Assembly: GCA_026120185.1 (NCBI GenBank)
Contig: JANUWF010002057.1
Location: 434,001 to 498,000, forward strand
Origin: Voacanga thouarsii
Taxonomy: Eukaryota; Streptophyta; Magnoliopsida; Gentianales; Apocynaceae
Reading direction: 5' to 3'
DNA length: 64,000 nucleotides
Each line of letters opens with the position of its first letter. Positions within the stretch are counted from its first letter, which is position 1. The position numbers were made by a program, and so were the translations under genes. Positions 46,069 through 58,806 of the stretch are shown here, in pieces. Under the pieces are notes generated by a model. That model ran no database searches. It saw nothing but the letters and a program-made list of their open reading frames with translations, and had not been told where the DNA came from.

Positions 46069-47286
46069 CTCTCTCTAATCCTCTTTCTGGTAGTCAATGA
46101 GATAATCTATTCTCATAGTTTTCCCCCTAGACTTAAAGCACCAAGTCACGACTCAGGAGCACCAAGTCAATTTTGCCAAAAATCATTTGTCCTTGGGCAT
46201 AATACGTCCGAAAAAGCAAAGGTAGATATGACCCAACCACTGACTAAACTTCTTGTCGAGAAGCAGAAAAGACCGGCATTTGATCCAACACAACAATGAT
46301 ATACTGTAATATGTTTTGTCTCTTCTTAGGTTTTACATTCTCCAATCAATCATTCAATGGTTTTTTTGAAATGGTTGATCAATTCTTATGTTGAATATCC
46401 AGCATTTGGCTGGCATTCTTAAATGTGGCTATAGTTGGCCGCAGACATATTAGACTGGCTACAAATATAAACCTACAAGTTAAATGTTTCCAAATGAGTC
46501 CATTTAAATCTTTCGTACACTAAAATATCAAATAAGGGCAAATGTACAATGATTTTTAATAATTATATTGATCACTTTGTTTCCTGTTATATTCAAGACG
46601 TGGACATTAGGGAAGAACATTTCAACTGCTTCGGTCTATTGGTTTCTAGAAGGCCAAGATAGGACAACGTTGTATAACAACCATAATTGATTGTCAGCCA
46701 TGAGCTCTGCTCTGTTCCTCATTGTAAATCGATATCTTTCAAATGTGTAGAAAAACTGAATTGAGGCCCCGGTAAAACGGTAAAGCTTATTGGAGATTAT
46801 TCTGCGGAAACGTGATGCATGATGCTAACCGTTTAGATGGAATTCAACATTCTCGAATCACAAAATGATAATCTGTTAGGAATTTTTTTTTCATTTCTAT
46901 TTTTCTTTGAGAAGTTTTACAGGTAGATGATAGACAACACTTGTACACAGAAAATTATCACCATAAATCTCAGGTTGTGTCTGTGTCCTCAAGTGATGCC
47001 TGGAGCTACCTGTTTTCCATTCTCAGGCAGCCCAAAACCTCTAAATAATTGAAATTTTAGAGGAAATGCTAGTATAGGAACATGGCTCAACAGCTGTGAG
47101 CTGTTGTAATGCTTGAAAAACAAGTGAGAGATACAATGCAACAAATGGAAACGGCTAAACAGGATATCCAACTTGTGCTATAATTGAGTTGCTGTTGGCT
47201 ATTGAAAACTTCATTTCTTTGCATATTGTGTTGAAGTAAATATAAATTCCTATTGAACAACAATGCACATTTGAAACTAAAACTCC
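46069..47286. other. UGT upstream region, no other gene seen
   Basis: Contains the presumed promoter of the UGT gene (read leftward). The 46069-46120 part is pyrimidine-rich on the plus strand. No clear TATA box or other element can be assigned. Short open frames at 46989-47464 have no recognisable domain. Confidence 0.4.
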
Positions 47287-47753
47287 AGGAACAAACTAAA
47301 ACTCTAATGGCAAAACCACATAAGATGATAACAAAGAAATAATAATGAAAAAAATGCGAAGAAAAATAAATAACGAAAAAAGAAATAAAAGAGAGAGACA
47401 CAAGAACTTGCGTGGTTTGATCAAATGACCTACATCTACGAGTAGAGGCGAAACAAAACTTCATTATGAAAAAGACTATTTACAAGGTTTTAGGAAAGTG
47501 TTCCTAAGCCACAAACACCACTAATATAGAATAAGAGTATTATAAAAACAAATGTCTCAAGGGCAACTAAAACTCTTGTGTTGGTGTGTTGTGTTTCAAA
47601 GAACCAAACATGACCTTTATTTATAGGCATTTTGAGGCGGTTAGTTTTCATGTAAATTCGATGTGGGATTCATAACTTACTCAATGTCTTATGGTGGTGG
47701 AGAATGCTTTGGTTTCCCAATGTGGGATAAATGGATGCAAGGCATCTTTAACA
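47287..47753 (-). repeat. 3' LTR of Copia-F
   Basis: About 467 bp, aligned with 58807-59351 from GGAACAAACTAAAACTC onward and ending GGCATCTTTAACA. A purine-rich tract GGTGGAGATT (minus) lies just before its start in the element. Confidence 0.85.
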
Positions 47754-47861
47754 AATCTCCACCTTAACTTGCATCCCAAACTCAAATATAGCAGTTTTGC
47801 TCCACCTTCTCTACAAAAGTCCAAAGACCACAAATCACGAACAATCACTACTAGAAAAAAG

Positions 47862-48445
47862 GTTTATAATGACGCTAAAAAGTGTCATTAAAGAGAGCTA
47901 TAGTGATGCTTTTGTACTGTTGACGCTTTCCAAGGGCGTCGTGCATATGGCCGTCACAATGGGTGCAGTGACGCTATTTAGCGTCATCACAGATCGGCTA
48001 TTGTGATGGAAAAAAAAGTCATCTTTTAAGTGACGAAAAATTGTGTTAGTAAACTCATATTATTATGACAACACTTTTGGTTACAATAGGTAGGTTTCTA
48101 TTACACAGTTATATGTGAGTAAACAATCGTTACAATGACACAGTTATTGGTCACAATATGTTGTTTGAATAACGGAATTGGCCGTCATGAAACAATGGAA
48201 AATATGTTACACTTATACCGTCACAATAGACCTTTTGGATGACGGTTTTTTGTGTCAGGAAATACTGAAAAAATGACAAAATAAAGTGTCACCATAGACT
48301 TCTGTCATGACGGGTTTTTAGTGTCATGAAACCCTTGACAGTATGACAAAAATAAGCGTCACCATAAACTTCTGTAATGACGGGTTTTTAGTGTCCTGAA
48401 ACCTTTGAAGTATGACAAAAATAAGTATCACAATAGATTCGCCAT
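47862..48445. repeat. CACTA left subterminal repeats
   Basis: Repeated TGACG.TTTTTAGTGTC, AGTGACGC and TATGACAAAAATAAG motifs in both orientations, for example near 48242, 48308 and 48374. In CACTA elements such motifs bind the transposon's DNA-binding protein. Confidence 0.75.
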
Positions 48446-48859
48446 CTGAATAAATGAATCAAATATTTCACAAAAAATCCAAAAAATATGTTTTTTGTCC
48501 CTGTTGTATATATATTATATATATAACACACAATTGTTAAATAGACATCATTAAAAGTCAAAGCAATAAAAAATAACACATATTAAAGAGTAATCCTATA
48601 AATTTCATAACATTTAAAAATTGTTCAAATATAAGTATTAAGTATTTAGATACATGCATAAAGCCAAGCATGTGGCCTTCAAAAAAACATAGTAGCATTA
48701 ATTTATCTTGTCCCAATCCCAAATAGCTTCGACACTGGAATACATATTTAATTTGCTTCGCGAATCTTCACCTACAATAATATAGAATGAATTTAGTAAA
48801 AATATTATAAAATCTTCTTAGAAGAAAAAAAATATTAAATTAATTAAGAATGTAAGTGA

Positions 48860-51063
48860 TTAGAGAATTACCAAGTGTCGTGGCCCAGTGATACCTATTC
48901 CAATGGAATCTCCAATAGTCTGAATAAAATCTATTGGTCTCAACAATTTCTCGTCACGATAAAATTGAACTAGAACCATTACTTCACACCATTCCTTACC
49001 TAACAGTACACCCCCAACATCGTGAGATGGGTCCAGACTTTGAATAAAACCTTTTGCAACTATTTTAGATGTATCCAACATGCTTAAAAGTGAAACATAG
49101 CTATGAACCTACAAGATATATTTTATTCAGTTAAAAGTGAATTAGTTAAACAAGCCAAATAGCTCATGCTCACCAGATAAAGGAAAATAGACATAGATGC
49201 TAAAAAATGCTATATAATACTAAAAAAAGTCAAAAGATTGCATAATAGACATCATATGCTGCATTTTTGCCAAAGCCAAAAGATTGCACAATAGAAATAT
49301 TAGACATGTCATGAATAATACGGTAGAACAATGAAATATGACATCAACCTATATATATGCATACTTTGCTATAAATACAAACAAGTAACACAACTATGAT
49401 ACTGTAATATTTTGTATACCCTTAATGTGGTGGTGTTATTATTAGAACCCATTGATTGAACTCTTGAAACATGTGGGGATGAACAATCTTTCTAAGACAC
49501 TAACATAGCACGTATCTCGACAAGCTCTTTTGCTTGTTCACTCAACTGTGCTTTCATACTTATAATTTCATCTCTTTGCTCTTGAATAATGCGAAAAGAA
49601 GTGGTACGACTTGGAATTTCACCCCACACATCCGAAGGGTGAACACCACTGCCAAACGTGCGGACCCTGCCATATCTATCTGGTCCAACAACATAGGAGA
49701 AGATATCATTTGGACTAAGTCTATCTTCTAAGTCAGGAGGGAGTTGTGTACTTCTTTCATCTATTTCATTCTTTAAGATGGACAAGTAATCACAAAAGTT
49801 AGTCTCTATTGTGACAATTTATAGTAATATTTAGTGTAAGCAACAAAACACTGTACATATACTTAAAGAATGCATATATTGGGAAAAAGTCATAGAATCT
49901 CAAATCTACATATTAAGGCATAATGAAGCGAGGATGTGACTCAAGTTTTCAACCTCCTCAAGATTTCAGCTACTATGACACCTAGCTCTAAGTTGTCATA
50001 CATATCAGAGACATACAAGATAAGAAAACCAAATAATGGCTGAAAAAAGCAACACATATGCAAATGTCCTAGCCTCAGATTGAACATATGCCCTTCCCCA
50101 GCAAAACTGCAGAATTAATTAACATGTTATTTGCAAAATTGCTGCATTGACAGTTATATTAGCAAAATTGTCCAGATTTTTACTGGAAAGTAGCATACTC
50201 CCCTTTTTCTCCTCCAACATCAAAGCAATTGACAACAAGTAATTTATTGTGTGTGATTCAACCAAACCGCATATAATCTGATACTATAACCAAGCTGTAG
50301 ACAACTAAAAAGGGTAAAGCCAAATGCTACCATCTTATAACATATACACATAGAAAACTGTAAAAAAAGTTATCACAAGAATTTAAGTGACTATCTTCAA
50401 AAAATGAAACTACTTTAACCAAGGTTATTGAAACCACAATATAATCAAACTTTGATAGTTAGAATAGATGGTAGTTTACTGTAAGTTAAAGCAGAATGAA
50501 CATTTATGTTTAAGTTAAAGCAGGTTCTTGTGATTTGGAAGCGAAAGCAAGCTGCTGTGATTTGGAAAAATATGCAGAATAATGGTATTTGCAGTTCCCA
50601 CCAGTAAAGTTGTAAGGTTGCTGTGCAAAATAGACATGTTCCCACCAATGCAAAGTTGTGGTATTTGTAGTTTTTTATGAAAATGAACCAAAAACCTTCA
50701 TTAAGCAATATATATTCCAAAGCTCAACCTCATTGAGCATTCAAAATCTGAAATTCTGTCCCCCTTGAACATTCAAAACTGAAACTCAACCTCTTGTATT
50801 GAAGAACTCCATTTTCAGCTATTCTCCAAGCTTGGGATAGCATCATAAAATAGGTAAGACTTCAAATGCTCCCTGGCCTCAACTTTTGTCCTCATTACTC
50901 CATTTCCACATTTCAAACAAGGACATAATATCATTCCATTTAAACTTGCGTTGTTCATTGCAAAGTTTAAAAACCTCTCGACTCCATTTTCATATTCAAT
51001 GCAATTCCTTGGAAGTTTCATCCAACCCTTATCCGTACTTTTGAAACTAATTATCCAACTCAA
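48860..51063 (-). pseudogene. CACTA transposase-type gene, catalytic core missing
   Basis: Three coding blocks on the minus strand, in order. 50815-51063 starts MSWIISFKSTDKGWMKLPRN and has EYENGVERFLNFAMNNAS and CPCLKCGNG, the transposase-associated N-terminal domain of plant CACTA proteins. 49492-49785 has SPNDIFSYVVGPDRYGRVRT and SDVWGEIPSR followed by a helical QEQRDEIISMKAQLSEQ region, as in Ptta/En/Spm proteins. 48860-49081 has DVGGVLLGKEWCEV and LLRPIDFIQTIGDSIGIGI, the C-terminal region. The large DDE transposase domain that normally follows the first block is absent from 49785-50815. Unable to move without help. Confidence 0.78.
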
Positions 51064-52380
51064 ATGGCAGCAACAAATGGAAGATAATTTACCTATGTTA
51101 GCATCACGTTAGAATACAAGTGGAGAAATCCCTAAAAAAAACAGCTAGCAATACCTATTACAATAAATAGGAAGAAAATTCTACATAAGGCAAAGGCTTA
51201 AAATGCTACAACCTTAAAATGCTTATGATAATAACCGCTCTTCCTCTAACCAAGAGCAATGGAATAAGGCAAAGGCAGAACTTGCTTTTGTTTGAAGTGT
51301 GAGAAAGACTTTTGGAATGATAAGAGTCAATTGTATTGAATAAAGGAAGGTGATGGAAAAACTTCCTTTAAATAATAGTTCTCCAAAAAAAAAAAAAAAG
51401 AGTTAAAGCTAATACCTTGAAAACCAAATTGCAGCCCAAACATGACAACTATGCAAAAAAGTCCTATTACTAGATACTCCATTTCTAGTATGACATGAGT
51501 ACATAGGTGGAAGAGTATGTAGGGAAAACTACTTGGAAGAACTGAACTTGATCGAGAAACATTAATTTTTAAAGTATGATAAGTCGCATTCGTAAGGCTG
51601 ACAAAATGTTGGAATCTGTATTTTATAAGTTGGTTTGAGAGTAGTACATCTTAAAGCCCCAAAGAACAAATTAAAAGGCTGGATACTCACAAGAATATCG
51701 CAACAATTCATATTCATGAACAAGAAAACAAAAACACTTCACTTAACCAAATTGGAGACTTGCCAGCAGCATATAGAGAATCCTACCTCTTGTTTTAGGC
51801 AAATTTTTATCTCAAGATAACAATGTAGATTATTGAATAGCCAATTCATGAACGGAAATGATGAGATCAACTCGATCTTGACTAGAAGACCCACAAAAGA
51901 AAAATGCTTTTAACTAGAAGAAGCAAACATAATCCAGCTATTAGCCCAAGCATACTACAATTTTCAAAAAGAAAATCAACACCAAGAAGTAACTATTAGT
52001 TATACTACATAATCCAACTATTAGTTAATCAAAAATCACACAATCAACACCAATAAGCAACTTTAAAAGTAGATTTCAATCAAATACACCAATCCAGCTA
52101 TTAGCCCAAGCATACTACAATTTTCATAACATCAATATCGCAGCTTATCCTATTAACAATATCCCAGCGTACAAGGATTCAAAAAATGATTCACAACAAG
52201 AATATCCTAACATACAGAGATCCAAAAAGAGTTTCACAACAACAACCCAACAATTTTTGCACAACAACAATATGCACAGAAAACCGAATTCAACTGGCAC
52301 AAATTCAAGCTTCTGAATTTTAGAGAAAAACCGACTCAACCGCAGAAAATGAAACTAGCAGATGCACATAAATGCAAATC
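51064..52380. other. CACTA interior, 5' non-coding part of the transposase gene
   Basis: AT-rich, no coding domain. A 37-base direct repeat (AATCCAGCTATTAGCCCAAG and following) occurs near 51930 and 52090, and a shorter tandem repeat with TTCACAACAA and AAGAATATCC lies near 52165-52250. Probably intron or leader of the transposase gene. Confidence 0.4.
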
Positions 52381-52499
52381 GACTAAAGAATACTTACCAG
52401 TCTAAAGAGTGTTGTACAGACCACAACTAAAAATGCCTCTCTGCAATGCCGAAATGCCAACATGCAATAGCAGAGGACACGTAACCATTTCAACCAGTT

Positions 52500-52790
52500 G
52501 TGCAGAGAAGATGCTGCGACTCGCGCAGAGGAGTTTAGGCTGAAGAAGCTGCGAATGGCACTGTAGATCATCTGATTTCCCTCACTGATTTGAAGGAAAG
52601 ATCCAATTTCCTTCACTGTCCGCCATTGTTGTTACTCGGCGTCTCTGATTGAAACACAGCCCTCTTTTGCGCAGAGGAGTTTGGGCTGAAGAAGCTGCGA
52701 ATGGCGGCGCTCTAGATTGTCCGATTTCCCTCACTGTCCGCTATTGTTGTTGCTCAGCTCCCTTTGGTTGAAGCACAGCCCCCTTTTTTT
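52500..52790. repeat. Tandem duplication near the right end of the CACTA
   Basis: Blocks beginning GCGCAGAGGAGTTTAGGCTG (about 52504) and GCGCAGAGGAGTTTGGGCTG (about 52670) repeat over about 165 bp, including GAAGAAGCTGCGAATGGC and TCACTGTCCGC. GC-richer than its surroundings, it is probably the first exon and promoter side of the transposase gene. Confidence 0.65.
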
Positions 52791-52859
52791 CCCTCTAATG
52801 ACTCGCGCAATTTTTTTAGTTAAGTGTTATATGCGCGCTTGAGGGTCCTAAAGTGTTAG

Positions 52860-53041
52860 GAAAAATCTAATTTTTTTTCTTTACACAAAATTGTGTCATA
52901 ATAATATATCACTTTAAATAAAACTAACAAAATTACGTTGTATTGATTCAATATAATAACACTTAAAAAATTAGTGTCATTATAAGTATTATATTATTAC
53001 ACTTTATAAAAAGTGTCAATAAAAATATGTCAGCAAAGCCT
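52860..53041. repeat. CACTA right subterminal repeats
   Basis: Repeated AGTGTCA and TGTGTCATAATAATAT motifs with complements, facing the right terminal repeat. Counterpart of 47862-48445. Confidence 0.65.
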
Positions 53042-53057
53042 TTTTTTTCTAGTAGTG

Positions 53058-55500
53058 AGTGAACGCTAATCAAGTCTAGACTTTGCTTGAACTTGAAGAT
53101 GAGAAGAGGCTTTGTAAGCATGTCAGTATGATTATCTTTGGTATTAATCTTCTGAACAAAGACTTTCTTTTTAGCAATGATATCTCGAATGAAGTGAAAT
53201 TTTGCATCAATATGCTTCATCCTCTCATGATACATCTGATCTCTAGTTAAATGTAATGCACTTTGACTGTCACAATAAATTGTAGTTACACATTTATGCA
53301 GACTGAGCTCGCTAAATAAATCTTTGAACCACAAGGCTTCTTTGATTACCTCGGTCAGAGCAATATATTCTACATCCTTAGTAGACAATGTCACTACTTA
53401 TTGTAAGCTAGCTTTCCAACTAACTACACAACCTCCAATGCAAAATATATAGTCAGTAAATGATCTTCTCTTGTCAAGATCTCTGGCGTAGTCAAAGTCC
53501 ACAAAACCAACCAAAGTGTTGTTACTTCTTCCAAACTCCAAACAAGCATCTGAAGCACCTCTCAAGTATTTGAGAATCCATTTTACGGCTTGCCAATGTG
53601 AGGACAAGACATATATCTGCTAACTATACTAAATGCTTGTGAAATATCTGAACGAGTACAAACTATTGTATACATTATACTGTCGACTACACTGGAATAT
53701 GGAACTCGTGCTATATAATCTTCCTCTTCACTTGACTATGGTGACTGAGCAGCTGAAAGTTTAAAATGACTGTGCAAAAAGAGTACTTATATGTTTTGCA
53801 TTTTTCATGCCAAACCTCTCCAAAATTTTTTCAATGTAATTTTCTTTAGTCATGTACAACTTCCCAAGAGCTCGATCTCTCTTGATCTCCATACCAAGAA
53901 TCCTTTTAGTTGCTCCTAAATCTTTCATCTCAAATTCATTCTTTAATTGTCTCTTCAAAACATTGATTTCTACCAGATTCTTAGTAGCAATGAGCATGTC
54001 ATTAATATAAAGCAGTAGATAAATGAGAGAACCATTATGTAACTTTCAGAAGTAAACACAACTATCATACATGCTCCTTAAATAACCATGACTCAACATA
54101 AATGAATCAAACCTCTTATACCACTGTCTTGGTGACTGCTTCAATCCATACAAGGATTTCTTCAAAAGGCAAACATAGTCTTCTTTTTCTTCAATTTCAA
54201 ATCCCTCAGGTTGCTTCATGTAAATTTGATCCTCAAAATTATCATGCAGGAAGGTTGTTTTAACGTCAAGATGCTTCAATTCCAAATCATATATAGCAAC
54301 TAAAGCAAGCACAACACGGATAGAGCTATGTTTAATAACAGGTGAAAATACGTCATTAAAATCAACACCTTATACCTGACTATAACCCTTCGCAATCAAT
54401 CTTGCTTTGTACATTCCATTTTTAGCTCCAGGAGTACTCTTCTTTTTCTTGAAGACCCATTTGCAACTAACAATTTTCTTTCCCAAATGCGGCTTTACAA
54501 GGACCCAAGTTCCATTCTTGTGGAAGGACTTAATTTCTTCATTTATTGCAATCAACCACTTAGCTGAATCTTCACATAAAATAGCTTTATTGTAGGTAGA
54601 TGGTTCACCATCTCTATTTGTTTCTTCTACAATTGACAAAGCATATGTAACTAAATTTGCATACCTTTGCGGTGGCCGAATCTCCCTTCTTGATCTATTC
54701 CTAGCTATGAAATATTCTTCTTCTATATCTTCTTTATCACTGTGAACTGAACTTTGCTGAACAGAAGAAATCAAATTAGAAGGACCAAAACTGTCAATTT
54801 CAAGCTCCACCTGCTTCTACGTACCATCTTCATCTGCACGAGACAACTCGAGGACTCCCTTTTAGAATTTAACATAGACAATTCATCAAATGTAACATCT
54901 CTGCTAATTACAAATTTTGGTGATTTGGGATCTGGACACCACAATCTATATCCTTTCACCCCAGAAGCATACTCAAGAAAAATACATTTCTTTGCTATAG
55001 GCTCCAATTTCCCATCATTTACATGCATGTACGCCGGACACTTAAAAACTTTCAAATCAGAGTAATTAGCAGGCGTACCTAACCAAACATCCTCAAGAGT
55101 CCTGAAATCAAGAGCGGTTGACAAACATGCTGTAGAAACTGCATCTGCCTAGAAATCTTTTGTCAACCCTACATTTGATATCATACATCGTGCTCTTTCC
55201 AAAAGAGTTTTGTTCATACATTCTGCAACACTGTTTTGTTGAGGCATCATCCTTATTGTACGATGCCGAACGATTCCTTCATTTTTACAAAATTAATCAA
55301 ATTCTTTTTCACAGAATTCCATGACATTATCCGTCCTCAACCGCTTTATCTATTTACCTGTTTATTTCTCAATCAAAAATTTTCACCGTTTGAAAGTTAG
55401 GTAAACATCGCTCTTATTCTTCAGAATATAAATCCAAACTTTTCTTGAATAATCATCAATAAAAGTCAACAAATACCTAGCACCACCCATAGACGAGACA
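53058..55500 (-). pseudogene. Copia-F pol: integrase core, RT, RNase H
   Basis: From right to left on the minus strand: integrase FIDDYSRKVW (about 55450), a TDNVMEF segment and NSVAECMNKTLLERARCMIS (about 55170-55240); post-integrase KKCIFLEYASGVKGYRLWCP (about 54935-54990); RT start CKWVFKKKKSTPGAKNGMYK (about 54405-54465), LDVKTTFLHDNF and DQIYMKQPEGFEIEE, SLYGLKQSPRQWYKRFD, then LLYINDMLIA (about 53995), where the catalytic YxDD is YIND. RNase H: HWQAVKWILKYLRG (about 53570), YCDSQSALHLTRD (about 53250), HIDAKFHFIRDIIA and NHTDMLTKPL. Several stops; inactive. Confidence 0.9.
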
Positions 55501-57308
55501 CGTTGGGATGTATGCCCTCTTAGACTAGGTTTCTGATGTAAAAATAGAATGTTTTAATAAAAAATTTTATTTTCAGAAATTATTTGTGAATTTACAATTT
55601 TATGTGTGCACAATTACGTTTGAAAAAGGCCCATTGTGTTTAAGTAAATGGTCCATGTGAATGGAGGTCTTTCACAATAAGGTATAGATCACGGGTTACT
55701 TAGCACATAAACTTTTGTTCTTAACCGATTGATGAGAATGAAAATCTCATCATATCTAGGTTATTATGTTGTAAATTCTAAATGGGGAATGGCTTACCTT
55801 TAGCCAGTGAGTAGTCCACTCACTTCATGACATAAGCGTATTTTGAATACGTAGAACAGGACCTGTAGTAGTGGTTTCTAAAAGTACTATATGGTAGAAA
55901 CCTAAACTATTACTGCTACAGCGTGGATTAGTACTTTACGACTTGAGTATAAGTTGGTGGTCTGACGAAGTTGGAAGCATATACTTTGATATGCTATAGT
56001 TGATATTTTATCGTATGGCCAATATACTTGTATGTTGGGTATGTGTGACTAGTTAGTTAAAATAGACTTGTACAAAATAGTTTCTATACTATATTGCCCT
56101 TTGTGGTTGTCTGAATGATCTAAATATCCAGGGCCATGGGAAACATGACTTAGATGTTTGCTTTAGGGTAACTCCTTTAGAAACCATAAACAATCTAGGA
56201 AGTCGTGGATCATTAGACTAGAGATCTAAGGATGATAGATGTCATTTAAAGAGGTGTTAGTACACTTCTTCCTCTCTGAATGTACGGCGATGTATAGAGG
56301 GATATTTTAGTCATTACACCTGTAGGTCAGAGACTTTGCTAACGCAACATTGTCTTTGAGGTCAATATTTTCTTATGGTGATATTAGGAAATATTTAAAA
56401 TGTAAAATACAATTATTTATATGATAAGGGTATTTTGATCATTTTAGTAGCCAAAACGGTGTGTCTTTTGGTCCCCAGTATAGACCGTAAATCCTAATTA
56501 AATACGGGCTAAGGAATTGTTCTTAAATTAAATGGAATTATTTTGTTTAAGTAGCCTGATTTAATTATTGAGGTAGAGTAAAATAAAGGTCTATAGAGAG
56601 AGAATTAATTAAATTAGTTTGGTGGGTTAATTAATTATTCAGAGCTTTAGCCCAGTTTGAATAATTAGAAATTAACGTGGGACTAAATTGATTTAAACTT
56701 ATTTAATTGGACTGGTTTATTTGGGCTAGAAAATTAATTATTTGTTGGGCCATTAAGTTGGTTCTAACTAGAATAATTAATTAAGCCCAATAGGTTAAAC
56801 CAAGAGTCCAATGGTCCAATCCAATTTAACATAGGGTTTTATTTAAGTTAAATAGGAGGATTGGTAACAACGTTGTTGAAAATCAGACACACAAGAGAGA
56901 CGGCTTTTTCTCTGCGGAATAGCCAGGCATCTCTCTCTCTCTCTCTAGAAAAATTCCCTAGCCTATTAGTTGTTCATCAAACGGTAGTTAGGCAGGTCAT
57001 ATACTGAAAGACTGAGAGTTAGGCGTTCACATACATGCAAAGGCGGAGTAAGAGACTTGCAGGAATCGCACTAGAGGCTTCCCCCAGCACCCCTACCCCA
57101 GTTGCGCACGTTTTAATCCAACCACTTTTGAGAACCAGAAAGAAAGGTAAAATTTTAAAACCTCGAGATTGGGACAGGGAGCAACCAACACCGGCTAGGG
57201 CTGTCGGAACCGGCACCGACCCTGCCTTGGAATCCCTATTCTTGTTTTTTCAGTTTTTTTTATATTCGCTTCCGCTGCATGCTCCGTGTTTCCCGCTTTT
57301 CGTGCCGT
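55501..57308 (+). mobile_element. Solo LTR (Copia-C family) inside the Copia-F integrase
   Basis: 1808 bp, nearly the same length as the Copia-C LTR and similar along it, including the GC patch CACCGGCTAGGGCTGTCGG (about 57190). It starts CGTTGGGATGTATGCCC (first base changed from the usual TG) and ends GTGCCGTCA. Copia-F coding reads DYIHSDLWGPSR on the right and resumes with a GGARYLLTFIDDY region on the left. ACGAG occurs near both edges but does not abut the left end, so the duplication is uncertain. No internal domain. Confidence 0.82.
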
Positions 57309-58740
57309 CAACGAGATGGACCCCAAAGATCTGAATGAATATAATCCAAACTACATTTGGTTTGGTGAATAACTAAGAGTTGAAGCTGACCCTTTTCTGC
57401 TTCTCCAAAATACAATGCTCATAGAAGTCCAATGCACCGATATTTTGTCCATCCAAAAGGCTTCTCTTACTCAACATATGCAGACCTTTCTCACTCATAT
57501 GCCCCAAACGCATATGCTACAATTTGGTGATGTCAGCATCAGACAAATTTGATGTAGAAACTACAATAGAACCTGTGATAGTAATTCCCTACAAAGTATA
57601 AAAACTACCAGATTTACAACCTTTCATAATAACAAGTGCTCATTTACAAACTTTCATAACTCTATCTTTAACTGCATATTTACACCCCAAGAGTATCAAG
57701 GGTGCTTAAAGAGATGAGAATATTCTTTTTTTAAATCAGGAACATGTCTAACATAGTGAAAGTCCTCACAATACCATCATGTATTTTAATTTGAATTGTG
57801 TCCTTACCCACAACATTACAAATGGTATTATTGCCCATCAAAACAACTCTACCGTTATAAACTTCATAAGTGGAAAACAAATCCCTATTGAGACACATAT
57901 GGTAAGAACAACCTGAATCTAAAATTCATTTATTCTCAGATCTTGTCCTATTATCATTCACAAAGAAAATACCTTCACTCTTATCTGCTACAACACTAGC
58001 TTTAGCAGTATCAGTAAATTTTTCTTTATACTTATCCGTTTTTTCAATTTAAAGCATTAAGACTTAATGTGCTTTTTTTATGACAATAATTGCAAACCAA
58101 ATTTCTATGTCTGAATTTTAATTTACTACTGCCACAATTTTTATTTTCAGATCTTCTACTAACTACCAGACCTTCAGCCTGATTTCCACTAACCTCCTCA
58201 ATTAAATCTCTGTCAATCCTTTCTTTTGATTTTAAAATAGATTTAATTTCCTTATACGAGATAATTTTTTTTCCATACATCATAATAGCTCAAAAATGCT
58301 TAAAGGATTGGGGAAAGGAACACAACAATAAAACGGCCTGATTCTTATCATCTATTTTCACATCAATATTATTCAAATCTATAATGAGAGAATCAAACAT
58401 ATCAATATGTGAAGTAATAGATGTACCTTCAGCCATCTGAAGAGTAAACAAAGTTTGTTTCAGGTAGAGCCGATTCTTCACTATCTTCTTCATATACAAA
58501 GCCTTCAACTTTTCCCATATAACTTTGGTAGAAGTCTCAGCAGTAATTTCTCTTAAAACCCCATTAGAAAGATTTAGAATGATACTTGATCTCGCTGTTT
58601 TATTCAGGTCTTCAAATGCCACTACTATCATTATTGCAGGCTTCTTATCCATTCCTTTCAAGGCTAAGTTAACCCCATCTTGAATTAAGATAGCCTCCAT
58701 TTTGAGTTGTCACATGCCGAAATTGACACCTCAATCAAAT
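57309..58740 (-). pseudogene. Copia-F gag, protease and pre-integrase
   Basis: Gag from about 58740: MEAILIQDGVNLALKGMDKK, SSIILNLSNGVLREITAETS, IWEKLKALYMKKIVKNRLYL and IDVKIDDKNQAVLLLCSFPQ, typical copia Gag. The zinc knuckle at about 58060-58110 begins VCNYCHKK, then shifts frame. Protease at about 57900-57960 has [10 protein letters not shown]. Pre-integrase at about 57380-57530 has HMRLGHMSEKGLHMLSKRSL and YEHCILEKQKRV. Frameshifts and stops throughout; inactive. Confidence 0.88.
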
Positions 58741-58791
58741 TTCTCCACCTTATCTTTGTTATTGTCATTACTACAGAGTTAAGAGCTAGTA

Positions 58792-58803
58792 GCTCTAATA
58801 CCA
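58792..58803 (-). other. Primer-binding site of Copia-F
   Basis: The minus strand reads TGGTATTAGAGC, initiator tRNA-Met type with one C-to-T change, three bases after the LTR. Confidence 0.82.
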
Positions 58804-58806
58804 GTT

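Larger units (their letters stand above)
47846..53057 (-). mobile_element. CACTA (En/Spm-type) DNA transposon, non-autonomous, 5.2 kb
   Basis: Terminal inverted repeats CACTACTAGAAAAAAGG (47846) and its complement CCTTTTTTTTCTAGTAGTG (ending 53057) are the standard plant CACTA ends. Flanking triplets are AAT and AGT, a possible 3-bp duplication with one change. Subterminal repeats follow each end. The interior has a minus-strand transposase-type gene lacking the catalytic domain. It inserted between the RNase H and the polypurine tract of Copia-F. Confidence 0.92.

Noticed and set aside
46989..47464. Hydrophobic 125-residue open frame upstream of the UGT
   Set aside because: It runs into the Copia-F LTR and its Phe/Cys-rich composition reflects AT-rich DNA. 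No homologous family is recognised.
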